Shown piece by piece: positions 14,857 through 22,246 of a stretch of 47,065 bases of DNA. Source of the stretch: a virus; IMG/VR virus record IMGVR_UViG_3300008459_008730, positions 1 to 47,065 of that record; one strand, written 5' to 3'. The stretch's first letter is position 1, and each line of letters opens with the position of its first letter. Made by a program: the position numbers and the translations under genes. The notes beneath the pieces are model-generated. The model was not told where the DNA came from. It did no database searches and saw only the letters and a program-made list of their open reading frames with translations.

Positions 14857-15069
14857 TTAACCGATTTTTTTATCTTCTTTCTTACTAATCTCCTGCTGCA
14901 TAGATATTATTTGTGCAGCTAGACTAGCAGCTAAAGTTCCGAGCTGGGTCCAGAGATGGTCGCATTCTTTTTGAAACTTAAAAATTACTCTCCACTGCCA
15001 AACTTGTATAGCCATTAGGATTAAAATAATAGCTACATAAACGTGTTCAGAACCTATTGTAAATGTCAT
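14857..15069 (-). CDS. Small single-pass membrane protein
   Basis: A 70-aa protein with one hydrophobic helix (about 10-26, VYVAIILILMAIQVWQW) and a C-terminal amphipathic, heptad-like part ending KKEDKKIG. Probably inner-membrane with a cytoplasmic coiled coil. No family or function recognised. It lies between queC (53 nt downstream) and an 84-aa hypothetical gene. Confidence 0.65.
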   Translation of the reverse strand: MTFTIGSEHVYVAIILILMAIQVWQWRVIFKFQKECDHLWTQLGTLAASLAAQIISMQQEISKKEDKKIG

Positions 15070-15081
15070 ACTATAAAGATA

Positions 15082-15336
15082 CTACTTCTCTTCTGAATTA
15101 GCAACTGTCTCTCTCATAAAGTTATAAGCTTCTGGAGTTCCTGGAAAAGCTATAAAATTAGGTTCATTCATAGCTCTTTGTAGAATCTTAATAGTCAAAT
15201 CTCTATTACGGGCATCTATCATAAGAGGTTCAAAAACAAATTCAGTATTAGAACCTTTCTTACGAACTAAGTAGTAGAGGCTTCCTGCGCCTACATGCTT
15301 AATTGCTTCGTAAAAACTTTCAGCTGTTGTTTGCAT
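15082..15336 (-). CDS. Hypothetical protein, 84 aa
   Basis: A soluble alpha/beta-looking protein with no recognised family: ESFYEAIKHVGAGSLYYLVRKKG, FEPLMIDARNRDLTIKILQRAM, FIAFPGTPEAYNFMRE. Its start lies 17 nt inside the end of the zinc-finger gene, suggesting coupled translation within the queD-queE-queC operon. Confidence 0.65.
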   Translation of the reverse strand: MQTTAESFYEAIKHVGAGSLYYLVRKKGSNTEFVFEPLMIDARNRDLTIKILQRAMNEPNFIAFPGTPEAYNFMRETVANSEEK

Positions 15337-15562
15337 AATATAGGTGTCTTACTTTTTTTCCTAGTTCTTGATCGTTAGGTGTATCGTGAATTATCTTCTT
15401 TGGAATGAAGAAATGTGTCTTTTCTTCTGGGTTATCGTAGCAAAGTCTGCAGAGTTGACCCATTCCTTTAATGTAGCCGTATCTAAAATCAATGTGAGTA
15501 TCGACAGTGTATGGAGTTTCACCTCCACATATTATACAATTTTCTGTTTGTGGCATATTCAT
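15320..15562 (-). CDS. Small zinc-ribbon protein
   Basis: An 80-aa protein with two CxxC knuckles, CIIC (9-12) and CRLC (38-41), 25 residues apart, fitting a treble-clef or zinc-ribbon site. The rest is charged (KTHFFIPKKIIHDTP). No family assigned. The ATG overlaps the stop of the 35-aa membrane gene (ATGA), so it is translationally coupled to queE through that gene. Confidence 0.7.
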   Translation of the reverse strand: MNMPQTENCIICGGETPYTVDTHIDFRYGYIKGMGQLCRLCYDNPEEKTHFFIPKKIIHDTPNDQELGKKVRHLYYANNS

Positions 15563-15666
15563 TGGTTTTTATCTTGTTTATCTGCATACCACATGGCTAA
15601 CTTCAACATACCTAGCGGTACTGCAAAGGTTACTACTACTCCTAATATTAGATAAGGAACATTCAC
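15559..15666 (-). CDS. Tiny membrane protein, 35 aa (GTG start)
   Basis: An open frame starting GTG at 15666, which shares its first base with the queE stop (TAGTG), and ending TGA inside the next gene's ATGA. The product MNVPYLILGVVVTFAVPLGM then LKLAMWYADKQDKNQ is one transmembrane helix with a charged tail. The exact end-to-end fit between neighbours supports a real coupled gene; no function known. Confidence 0.6.
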   Translation of the reverse strand: MNVPYLILGVVVTFAVPLGMLKLAMWYADKQDKNQ

Positions 15667-16502
15667 TATACATTCAATGTTTTATTCCAAGCAGCAATAT
15701 GTAATCTAGTCAATCCACGGAATTTATATTTCTTAGCCATTTCAAGAACGAACTGTGTACGCTCTTCAAAGTTAGCTACATCATCCAAACCAGGCATGCA
15801 AACTACATTTTTAAGAGGTATGCTAAATGGTACGACAAAGTCCCTAAAAAGTTCCAATACATCTTCTTCATTGCTGATTACGAATTTAAATTGATAATTT
15901 TTATGTTCCATTACTCGCCTAATAGCGGCTTCGTTGATACGTTGTTTAGCTTCTAGTCCTGAATTGGATAGCTTGGGTGAGCAGTTAATTTGATCAAGCA
16001 TAGTGAATAGCTTGTCTTCAATTTTAACTGTACCGTTTGTTTCAATTTCATAGAACGGACTAACAGTATTATCAAGATGTTTACCTAACCAGTAGTTAGT
16101 GAAGTTAACAATTGCTTGCTGATGACCTTTAATTGTTGGTTCTCCACCCGTCCAAATAATATGAATTACACCGTTTAGAATATCATCGTAAATACCTTCA
16201 TCTTTCCAGCGTTTAATTAGATAGTCAAATTCTTTATCTTCGCCTCTCCACAACCATTGGCTTGTAGAATCACAAGTCCAAGTTGCTTTACCTTCAGCCT
16301 GTAAATCACCGACGAATATTTCACCGTCTTCAAGCTTTTGTTCTTTAGCAAGTTGGTTAGCAAACTGACGAGACATTCCGCAAGTTAAGTTACAGATACC
16401 TAGACGAACAAAGTAAGAAGGTACTCCAGAGGAGATTCCCTCTCCTTGTACAGAATAAAAGTCTGAACTAATTAAAAGTTTACTTGAATCTATTTTACTC
16501 AT
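15666..16502 (-). CDS. queE: 7-carboxy-7-deazaguanine synthase QueE (radical SAM)
   Basis: A 278-aa protein. FYSVQGEG (15-22), the SAM-site WTGGEPT (about 117), EIETNGT (about 149) and NCSPKLSNSG (about 170) are QueE hallmarks; the enzyme converts CPH4 to CDG with a [4Fe-4S] cluster. The cluster cysteines are C37, C41 and C77 (TWTCDS), giving C-x3-C-x35-C where most radical SAM enzymes have C-x3-C-x2-C. The 33-residue insertion is hydrophilic. Some QueEs have a shorter insertion here. The start lies 1 nt after the neighbouring stop. Confidence 0.93.
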   Translation of the reverse strand: MSKIDSSKLLISSDFYSVQGEGISSGVPSYFVRLGICNLTCGMSRQFANQLAKEQKLEDGEIFVGDLQAEGKATWTCDSTSQWLWRGEDKEFDYLIKRWKDEGIYDDILNGVIHIIWTGGEPTIKGHQQAIVNFTNYWLGKHLDNTVSPFYEIETNGTVKIEDKLFTMLDQINCSPKLSNSGLEAKQRINEAAIRRVMEHKNYQFKFVISNEEDVLELFRDFVVPFSIPLKNVVCMPGLDDVANFEERTQFVLEMAKKYKFRGLTRLHIAAWNKTLNV

Positions 16503-16694
16503 TTATAAAAATTTTTCTTTTTTAAGTTTATTATAAGTTGCGTTAGCTATAGCCAAAGTCCATAACACAAAGCATAGCCTTCCAATCCATCCCCAACTAA
16601 CAATACTAGACTCCCATGTTATAAGAGCTATGCAAATATAAGGTACAACTATAGCACCAACGGCTATTAGACAATAGACTAAGAACTTTCTCAT
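16503..16694 (-). CDS. Small two-helix membrane protein
   Basis: A 63-aa protein with two hydrophobic segments (about 4-27 and 32-52) and a lysine-rich end (NKLKKEKFL). The start ATG overlaps the stop of the preceding 41-aa gene (ATGA) and it ends right at queE. Probably an inner-membrane protein. No family recognised. Confidence 0.65.
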   Translation of the reverse strand: MRKFLVYCLIAVGAIVVPYICIALITWESSIVSWGWIGRLCFVLWTLAIANATYNKLKKEKFL

Positions 16695-16816
16695 CTGAAT
16701 AATGTTTTTATATAGGTGAATATAGGATTTAATTGGGGTGTTTCCAACAAAAAAGCAGCAAGTGAGGGATGACTATCTCCACAAAAGCCTAGTGTGTGAC
16801 TAATTACTTCTACCAT
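16691..16816 (-). CDS. Small protein, 41 aa
   Basis: An open frame from ATG at 16816 to TGA at 16691: MVEVISHTLGFCGDSHPS, then LAAFLLETPQLNPIFTYIKTLFR. It fills the gap between neighbours, starting 3 nt after one stop codon and sharing ATGA with the next start. The motif LGFCGDSHPSL looks conserved in style, but I cannot name a family. Confidence 0.6.
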   Translation of the reverse strand: MVEVISHTLGFCGDSHPSLAAFLLETPQLNPIFTYIKTLFR

Positions 16817-16819
16817 AGT

Positions 16820-17098
16820 TTATTTATAATGTTGTAACTTAGCTCTATACTTATCAATCTGAATTTGACAATACCATTTACCTAACCAGCTACTAGCTTC
16901 AGCGTACTTTTTTTCCCACTTTTCTATATTCCTGAATACAGGTCTATTTGCTTTATTAATAATGTCTATATCGTAGTAGCTATCATTTTCTAACATACTC
17001 TCTTCCCAATGCCCTTCTGTATAGGGAGGAGGAGCTTGTTCAGCCTTTTCAATAAATTCTTTTTTCTTACTGTTCTTGGTAGATTTTTTATTCTGCAT
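16820..17098 (-). CDS. Hypothetical protein, 92 aa
   Basis: No recognised family. A Lys-rich N-terminus (MQNKKSTKNSKKKEF), then PPPYTEGHWEESML and a helical C-terminus rich in Trp and Tyr (WEKKYAEASSWLGKWYCQIQ). I chose ATG at 17098, overlapping the queD stop by 11 nt; an in-frame ATG at 17134 would add 12 residues but overlap queD by 47 nt. Confidence 0.6.
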   Translation of the reverse strand: MQNKKSTKNSKKKEFIEKAEQAPPPYTEGHWEESMLENDSYYDIDIINKANRPVFRNIEKWEKKYAEASSWLGKWYCQIQIDKYRAKLQHYK

Positions 17099-17552
17099 AT
17101 ATGGCGGTATTTTTACTGTGTTCCATAAATTCAACCTTTGCAGCCCGTACTCTACCCTCGGTCTCTACCTGTACAAAAGTATTAATTTTCTCAAAAATAA
17201 ATTTTGCAAATTGCTCCGCTCCGACGCCAGGAATAACTCTTAATTGAATAATACCTTGCTCATGCATTTTTTGAAATTCTGACAAGAAAGGATCGTCTTC
17301 GGCTACAAGGGTTGTATGGTCGAACATATAATCCATCCACGCTTTAGGATTCATTCCGTCGATAGTACCTTGAGCACGTTTCATACCTCCGAAATCCCAA
17401 ACCCAATTACGGTGATCTAAATCACCCTGAAACCATACTCTAAAGGATATTCCATATCCATGCATGAACCTGCAGTGGGTACCTGCTGCTTTCCATTGAC
17501 GGAATACACAACTATAACCGTCAAAAACTTTTGTTGATTGAAACTTAGGCAT
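17088..17552 (-). CDS. queD: 6-carboxytetrahydropterin synthase QueD (variant zinc site)
   Basis: A 154-aa member of the PTPS/QueD family that converts dihydroneopterin triphosphate to CPH4. Catalytic C27 is in HCRFMHGYG, followed by WVWDFGGMKR, FDHTTLV and the C-terminal EFMEHSKNTAIYAE. The E. coli zinc ligands are H16, H31 and H33; here H31 is kept but position 33 is Tyr and position 16 is Val. I recall this FRQW-x-A...HGY form from an uncharacterised QueD-like subgroup. Function is supported by the FolE/QueE/QueC neighbourhood. Confidence 0.88.
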   Translation of the reverse strand: MPKFQSTKVFDGYSCVFRQWKAAGTHCRFMHGYGISFRVWFQGDLDHRNWVWDFGGMKRAQGTIDGMNPKAWMDYMFDHTTLVAEDDPFLSEFQKMHEQGIIQLRVIPGVGAEQFAKFIFEKINTFVQVETEGRVRAAKVEFMEHSKNTAIYAE

Positions 17553-17595
17553 TTTAATAACTTTTTAATAAGATGGGATATACCTTTACTTAAAT

Positions 17596-17799
17596 TTACG
17601 GTTTTTCTTCTAAATAAGCAAATTTTTCTGCTACTTTATCGCTATTTCTTTTATGTCTTGGTTCAAAAGGACAGCTAGAGCATCCATTTCCACAGCACTT
17701 ACCTCTTTGAATGTGAAAAAGGGCAGTAAATATAATCTGCCCTCTCTCTTTGTGGTAGTGAATTTCTTCTATAAAACCGTCTCTATAATGTGGTTGCAT
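17596..17799 (-). CDS. Cysteine-rich DUF5522-like protein
   Basis: A 67-aa protein with the cluster RGKCCGNGCSSCPFEPRHKR (residues 33-52), four or five closely spaced cysteines, preceded by FTALFHIQ. This fits the DUF5522 pattern (FT-x-x-x-H-x-x-RG-x-CC-x-x-GC-x-x-CP), a probable metal-binding family of unknown role often seen in Bacteroidetes. It sits between nrdJ (31 nt upstream) and queD. Confidence 0.75.
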   Translation of the reverse strand: MQPHYRDGFIEEIHYHKERGQIIFTALFHIQRGKCCGNGCSSCPFEPRHKRNSDKVAEKFAYLEEKP

Positions 17800-17830
17800 A
17801 GTAGTTTGTACCTATTTTAATTTTTACTAG

Positions 17831-19690
17831 TTATACAACCTCACAAGCTCCTCCTGCACAAGCTGCTTCTCCGGCTAAGTTTGTATTGTCTACAAATTCT
17901 ATAACTTGGGAGAGATCTACCTTGTGCAGGCTTTTCATTTTTTCGTTATAAATCTCTTCTGTACAGTCTTCAAATGGAGCTTGAATATAGGTTCCGCCGT
18001 CGTAAGGTAGTACTGAAAGTCCGTTATAAAACTTTCTGTTCTCCCACATCCACTTACCTACCTCTTCCCATTCTTCTGCTTTTATAGAGACTGTAGCAGA
18101 AATATTGTGAGTATTACTTCCTGTTCTATGTCCAGGTTTAATCCAGTTTTGGTAAAAATGCTTAACCCTTTCTAAAAGATCCAAAGCAGATTCATGCCTC
18201 AGTATAGCACCTTCTGGTGCTTTTTGCGGTACTGAAATTACAGCAGTATCGTGTGGACGGAAGTACTCGTCTTCAATAAGTTCTGGATGATTTATCAACA
18301 GGTGAGTATAAATTGATTCGTTCTTACCGACTCTAATCCTACGAAGGTAGTAATCGTTATGCCAAGCATGAATACCGCTTGAAGTACCTAAAGTCAGAGA
18401 AGAAGTACCGGAAGGTTTAATAGTAGTACACCTTGCGGCAGAGTTAATACCGAGTAACTTAGCTACTCTGTCGTTTTCCTGCTTTACTATTTCAGCAGCT
18501 TCTTTTAAATTTAACTTCTGTGCAGCACCAGATCCAATTCCAGTCATACCTACACCAATCAAAGCATCTTTCTCGGTAGTACGTTGCCATACTGGTCTTA
18601 GGTAGTGAAAGTTAGTGTACGAGGCTTGTAAAGTTCCAATAAAAGTAGCAGCTTTTACTCTTGCATTCAAGTCTTCTTGATCTACTACATCAGAAACATT
18701 TACCTCACAGAGGTTACAAAACTGAAAAGGACGTAAAGCAATCTCACAGCACGGGTTAGTACCCCAATCCTTGTCGTTATTAAAATAAATCCCGGGTTCA
18801 CCAGCTCCACTAGCTTTAATTTTCTCCCATAAGTCAGAAAAGAACTCCTCTGTTACTTTGCTTCTGAGGAGAACTGCTGAATTATTGGCACGGCCTCGTT
18901 GAGGATGGAGCTCCCACCAAGCACCGGATTTAGCAGCAATCATATCTTCATCATCAGCACTAAATAGACTGATAAGAGCTGCTCTACGTATACCTCCTGC
19001 AAGTACTGCATCAGCAATGTGACATACCATGTCATGTACTTCGCTCGGAGTTAATTTATCGTTAGTTTCTTTACTATCTAGAATTCCTTGAACCTTAATC
19101 AAACACTCTTTAAGAGGTTGAGGACCAGGAGCTTTACCTCCTGAAGTTATTAACGCTGCTCCTTTTGGACGGATATCAGAAAAATCGAATATAGGAGTTG
19201 TCCCACCTTCGAAATACGATTTAACCAGTACTTTTACTGCATCGGCCCACCCTTCAATACTATCGCCAATCAAAAAACGTCTATGCTTCTTAGAATCTGG
19301 TTTTCTTATTTCCGGTAGCTGCTCTACATGGTGTTTTTGAACAGAGTATCCTACCCCTGTACCGCCTAGAAGCAAAAACATTACCTCTCCAAAAGCTCTC
19401 CAATCGTCAATCGGTAAATAAGCGCAATTATAAATACGGTTAGGACTGATCTCGACAGGTTTACCGGCGAATTGCATAGACCTCATAGAAGGAAGTGCTT
19501 TCTTTTCGTAGACAAATCTATAGTTTTCTTCAATCTCTTCAGCTAGCTGCGGAAATTTTTTTAAATGCATACCTTTATTCCTGTCGACTAACTCTTTCCA
19601 GCTTTCCCTTCTTTCTTTTTCGGGATTGAATTTTGCATATTTCATGTAGACTGTTAGATCCGACAAAATACTCTTACTTACTTCCATCAT
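17831..19690 (-). CDS. nrdJ: Adenosylcobalamin-dependent (class II) ribonucleotide reductase
   Basis: A 619-aa class II reductase. The first redox Cys is in YNCAYLPIDD (about 86), followed by GGTGVGYSV, RRAALISLF, and the radical site NPCCEIALRP (N-x-C-x-E, about 313), TTIKPSGTSSLTLG (about 430), and a C-terminal CAGGACEVV cysteine pair re-reduced by thioredoxin. It makes dNTPs or dNDPs without oxygen dependence but needs host B12. Length and layout are nearer the monomeric Lactobacillus type, though shorter. MM at the start leaves two ATGs; the first is taken. Confidence 0.95.
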   Translation of the reverse strand: MMEVSKSILSDLTVYMKYAKFNPEKERRESWKELVDRNKGMHLKKFPQLAEEIEENYRFVYEKKALPSMRSMQFAGKPVEISPNRIYNCAYLPIDDWRAFGEVMFLLLGGTGVGYSVQKHHVEQLPEIRKPDSKKHRRFLIGDSIEGWADAVKVLVKSYFEGGTTPIFDFSDIRPKGAALITSGGKAPGPQPLKECLIKVQGILDSKETNDKLTPSEVHDMVCHIADAVLAGGIRRAALISLFSADDEDMIAAKSGAWWELHPQRGRANNSAVLLRSKVTEEFFSDLWEKIKASGAGEPGIYFNNDKDWGTNPCCEIALRPFQFCNLCEVNVSDVVDQEDLNARVKAATFIGTLQASYTNFHYLRPVWQRTTEKDALIGVGMTGIGSGAAQKLNLKEAAEIVKQENDRVAKLLGINSAARCTTIKPSGTSSLTLGTSSGIHAWHNDYYLRRIRVGKNESIYTHLLINHPELIEDEYFRPHDTAVISVPQKAPEGAILRHESALDLLERVKHFYQNWIKPGHRTGSNTHNISATVSIKAEEWEEVGKWMWENRKFYNGLSVLPYDGGTYIQAPFEDCTEEIYNEKMKSLHKVDLSQVIEFVDNTNLAGEAACAGGACEVV

Positions 19691-19767
19691 TTAAATGTTT
19701 ATCTATATTTTTAAAATTTCAATACTACGTTCAAACTACCCTAACTGTTACAGACAGTACTATTAGC

Positions 19768-19796
19768 TAAAGATAGGTATTTCAGCTAAAAATCAA
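19768..19796 (-). promoter_or_regulatory. Bacteroidetes-type promoter before nrdJ
   Basis: TTG (19796-19794), 18 nt, TATCTTTA (19775-19768). It lies in a 144-nt non-coding gap between the 72-aa gene and nrdJ, 77 nt before the nrdJ start. The spacer is 2 nt shorter than in the other copies. It would drive the long nrdJ-que operon. Confidence 0.55.
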
Positions 19797-19834
19797 AAGA
19801 TTCTCAGAAAGATTCAAAACCTATTTACTAAAAA

Positions 19835-20053
19835 TTAAAGTAATCTGCTTGCTCCTGCATTCTGCTTGAATGTCTGAGCGATATACGAATCTTCAGGAAG
19901 AGGAGGTCTAAACGTAGGATCAACCTGATTTCTTTCGACAAGATCATTAGTTCCGTTCCTTTCCATATTGAAAACGAACTGCTCATAAGTATCCTGTACT
20001 GGAGGAGGCCCAAAGGCTGATTTTTTCTCGTCGTAAAGTGTAATAAGACTCAT
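19835..20053 (-). CDS. Hypothetical protein, 72 aa
   Basis: A soluble, proline-containing protein with no recognised family: MSLITLYDEKKSAFGPPPVQ, then TYEQFVFNMERNGTNDLVER and a C-terminus DSYIAQTFKQNAGASRLL. It looks largely disordered with a short helix, and lies 29 nt after the DnaB-like helicase. A helicase-associated role is possible by position only. Confidence 0.6.
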   Translation of the reverse strand: MSLITLYDEKKSAFGPPPVQDTYEQFVFNMERNGTNDLVERNQVDPTFRPPLPEDSYIAQTFKQNAGASRLL

Positions 20054-20082
20054 ATTAAGGCAGTTTTATAGTAATAAATAGA

Positions 20083-21456
20083 CTATTTCCCTAATTCAAA
20101 GAATTTTTGCTGTAAATAATTTCGTTCTTCTGTACTAAATCCAGTTACAGGAGTCTTTCCTGGAATCACTGATCCTTCCGGAGTTAATTCATCTTCTCCG
20201 ATTTCACGTGCTTCGATTTCAATATTACCATTCTCTGTGTTAATTTTCATAGGATAAGTCATTCCATCGGCACCATATCTATTTTTCATAATATGTCCTC
20301 TTCCTGTTCCGTTTACCTTGTCTAGCCTTTTTCTAGAAAGAGACATAGCAAAATCGGCGATCATAATCTTATTATATGAACCTGCTGCTTTATCTCCTTC
20401 AATAACATCGTCTTTTGCACCAGCCCTATTCACCTGAGATACTGTCCATACAGGTATTTTTAATTCCCGGGCTAGAGCTTTAGTAGATATATAGACATCG
20501 TCAATTTCATCTTTCCTGTCTATTGACTTTCTCTTAGACTTTAGCAAATCTACGTAGTCAATAATAATAAGATCAGGTTTATGACCGAGATCTGCAGTTT
20601 TCTGAATATGGCTTTCAATAGTAGATATAGACGCTTTACCCATTGGAAACTCCTTGATAATAAGCTTACCGGGTAGTTTATTAATAGCAGCATCTACCTC
20701 TGCTCTATGCAGGCCTAACTCTTGAATTCGAATCCCGGTAAATACTGCATCATATCTCTTACCTACGTAGGCTTCTGATAACTCTAAAGTGTAGTGACAT
20801 ACTGTACGTCCTGCAGAAACTGCCATAGCTCCCAAGGCTGTTAACATCCAGCTCTTACCTCCGCCTGGATTACCGAAGACAATACCGAGGTCTCCTGAAC
20901 CTAATCCTCCTTCAAGTAATACGTTAATATGTTCCCATGGTGTAGCAACAGGACTTCTTTCTTCTAGTCTATAACGAGTTTCAGTGTCCTTTTCGTACTC
21001 GTGTCCAATATTTTTATCAGACCCTGCTTTTAATGCAGTATCAATAAGGTATCTAATATCATCGTACTGCCCTTTTTCAAGAAGCTCCACCGAGGAGAGC
21101 AGGGCTTTTTTAAGTTGTTGGTTCTTACAGAAATTAGCAAATTCCTGTTCTACAAACTCTCTATCTTCGTTAGAGGCTTTATAAGCTTCTTTTAATTGCT
21201 CGATAACAGAAACCTTCAGTACTTCGTTATCAATTTTTTTAACCTCTACCTGCAGTACGTCAAGAGTCGGAGAGGTATTATACTTGTAGTAGTACTTAAG
21301 AATCTCTTCTACAATCCATTTGTGAGCGGGGTTATCAAAATAATCTTCCTCTAAGATATCGTAGATACCTTGTAAAAACTCTTTATGCTTTAGTAAGCTT
21401 GATAGTACCTTAATCTGAAAACTTACCCCGTATTGGTTCAGCTGATTCAAAACCAT
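20083..21456 (-). CDS. DnaB-like replicative helicase
   Basis: A 457-aa RecA-fold hexameric helicase. The N-terminal helical domain (about 1-140) is followed by Walker A GNPGGGKSW (about 195), TLELSEAYVGKRYDAVFTG, Walker B LIIIDYVDLLKSK (about 293), WTVSQVNRAG (about 335, the glutamine motif) and an arginine-finger-like KNRYGADG (about 403). It corresponds to T4 gp41 and unwinds duplex DNA ahead of the polymerase. No primase domain is fused and none is seen in the window. Confidence 0.93.
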   Translation of the reverse strand: MVLNQLNQYGVSFQIKVLSSLLKHKEFLQGIYDILEEDYFDNPAHKWIVEEILKYYYKYNTSPTLDVLQVEVKKIDNEVLKVSVIEQLKEAYKASNEDREFVEQEFANFCKNQQLKKALLSSVELLEKGQYDDIRYLIDTALKAGSDKNIGHEYEKDTETRYRLEERSPVATPWEHINVLLEGGLGSGDLGIVFGNPGGGKSWMLTALGAMAVSAGRTVCHYTLELSEAYVGKRYDAVFTGIRIQELGLHRAEVDAAINKLPGKLIIKEFPMGKASISTIESHIQKTADLGHKPDLIIIDYVDLLKSKRKSIDRKDEIDDVYISTKALARELKIPVWTVSQVNRAGAKDDVIEGDKAAGSYNKIMIADFAMSLSRKRLDKVNGTGRGHIMKNRYGADGMTYPMKINTENGNIEIEAREIGEDELTPEGSVIPGKTPVTGFSTEERNYLQQKFFELGK

Positions 21457-21486
21457 GTTTATGTTGTTTGTTTAAATATAAAACTT

Positions 21487-22182
21487 CTATATGTAACTAA
21501 AAACTTTTTTTCTTACGTAATAGCTCATATTACTCGGAGCTATGTTGAAAGTTTTTGCTGCTTCTGCTGCAGATTCATATACCTCTCCGGTAGCTACATG
21601 CTGTACTTTTTTTCTAAGAGTACTATACTTTTCTATACGTAATTGAATTTTAGTTTTACTTCTTTTTTCATATTCCTGTTTTGTAATAAAACTAAATTCT
21701 CCTTTTTTTAACCGGCCTGTAATAGTTCCCGGAGTTAATCCCAGTATTTTTGCAGCATGCTTTCCAGATTCAAAAACAGCCCCTGTTTCATTATGTATAA
21801 TTGCTGTTTTACGAGCTTCCCCTATTTTTGTCTTAGTTTCTTCGGAATGTTTCATACCGGTTCTAGTACTACTTATTCTTCTATTTCTTTCTAAAGAGTG
21901 TTTTACTCCTTTTCTGATTTTACTGAAATGTTCTTTCATTTCTTCTGTATGATGCCACCCTTTCAGAGTCTCTTTTTCCATTCGTAACCTTATGGCGTGA
22001 CATGCAATTTCATCTCCCTGCTCTAAATGTATTTTATAGTGATCCTCTATGGTAATACATTTTAAATTTTCTAAAGAGTTATTTTTTCTGTTTCCGTCAA
22101 CATGATGTATCTCGTAACTCCTACCTTGTTCGTCTACCGGGATAGGGCCGTAGTGTTTTTCCCAAAGTTTTCGATAGTTCAT
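21487..22182 (-). CDS. HNH homing endonuclease with NUMOD1/NUMOD3-type repeats
   Basis: A 231-aa endonuclease from the ATG at 22182 (MNYRKLWEKHYG). The HNH core is YEIHHVDGNRKNNSLENL with HYKIH (about 21-50). NUMOD3-like units follow (GWHHTEEMKEHFSK, GMKHSEETKTKIG), then two NUMOD1-like DNA-binding repeats (VFESGKHAAKILGLTPGTI; VYESAAEAAKTFNIAPSNM). An upstream ATG adding 8 residues lies inside the TATTTAT region and is unlikely. Located between exonuclease and helicase genes, it is a mobile intergenic insertion. Confidence 0.92.
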   Translation of the reverse strand: MNYRKLWEKHYGPIPVDEQGRSYEIHHVDGNRKNNSLENLKCITIEDHYKIHLEQGDEIACHAIRLRMEKETLKGWHHTEEMKEHFSKIRKGVKHSLERNRRISSTRTGMKHSEETKTKIGEARKTAIIHNETGAVFESGKHAAKILGLTPGTITGRLKKGEFSFITKQEYEKRSKTKIQLRIEKYSTLRKKVQHVATGEVYESAAEAAKTFNIAPSNMSYYVRKKVFSYI

Positions 22183-22195
22183 ATTTAAATTTATA

Positions 22196-22202
22196 ATAAA
22201 TA
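22196..22202 (-). promoter_or_regulatory. TATTTAT motif before second HNH gene
   Basis: Context GATATTTATTATAAA, 13 nt before the chosen HNH start. Both HNH genes in the window have this motif. Confidence 0.4.
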
Positions 22203-22246
22203 TCAACTAATTTAAAACACTCATAACTTAATTTAACTTATTTTTA

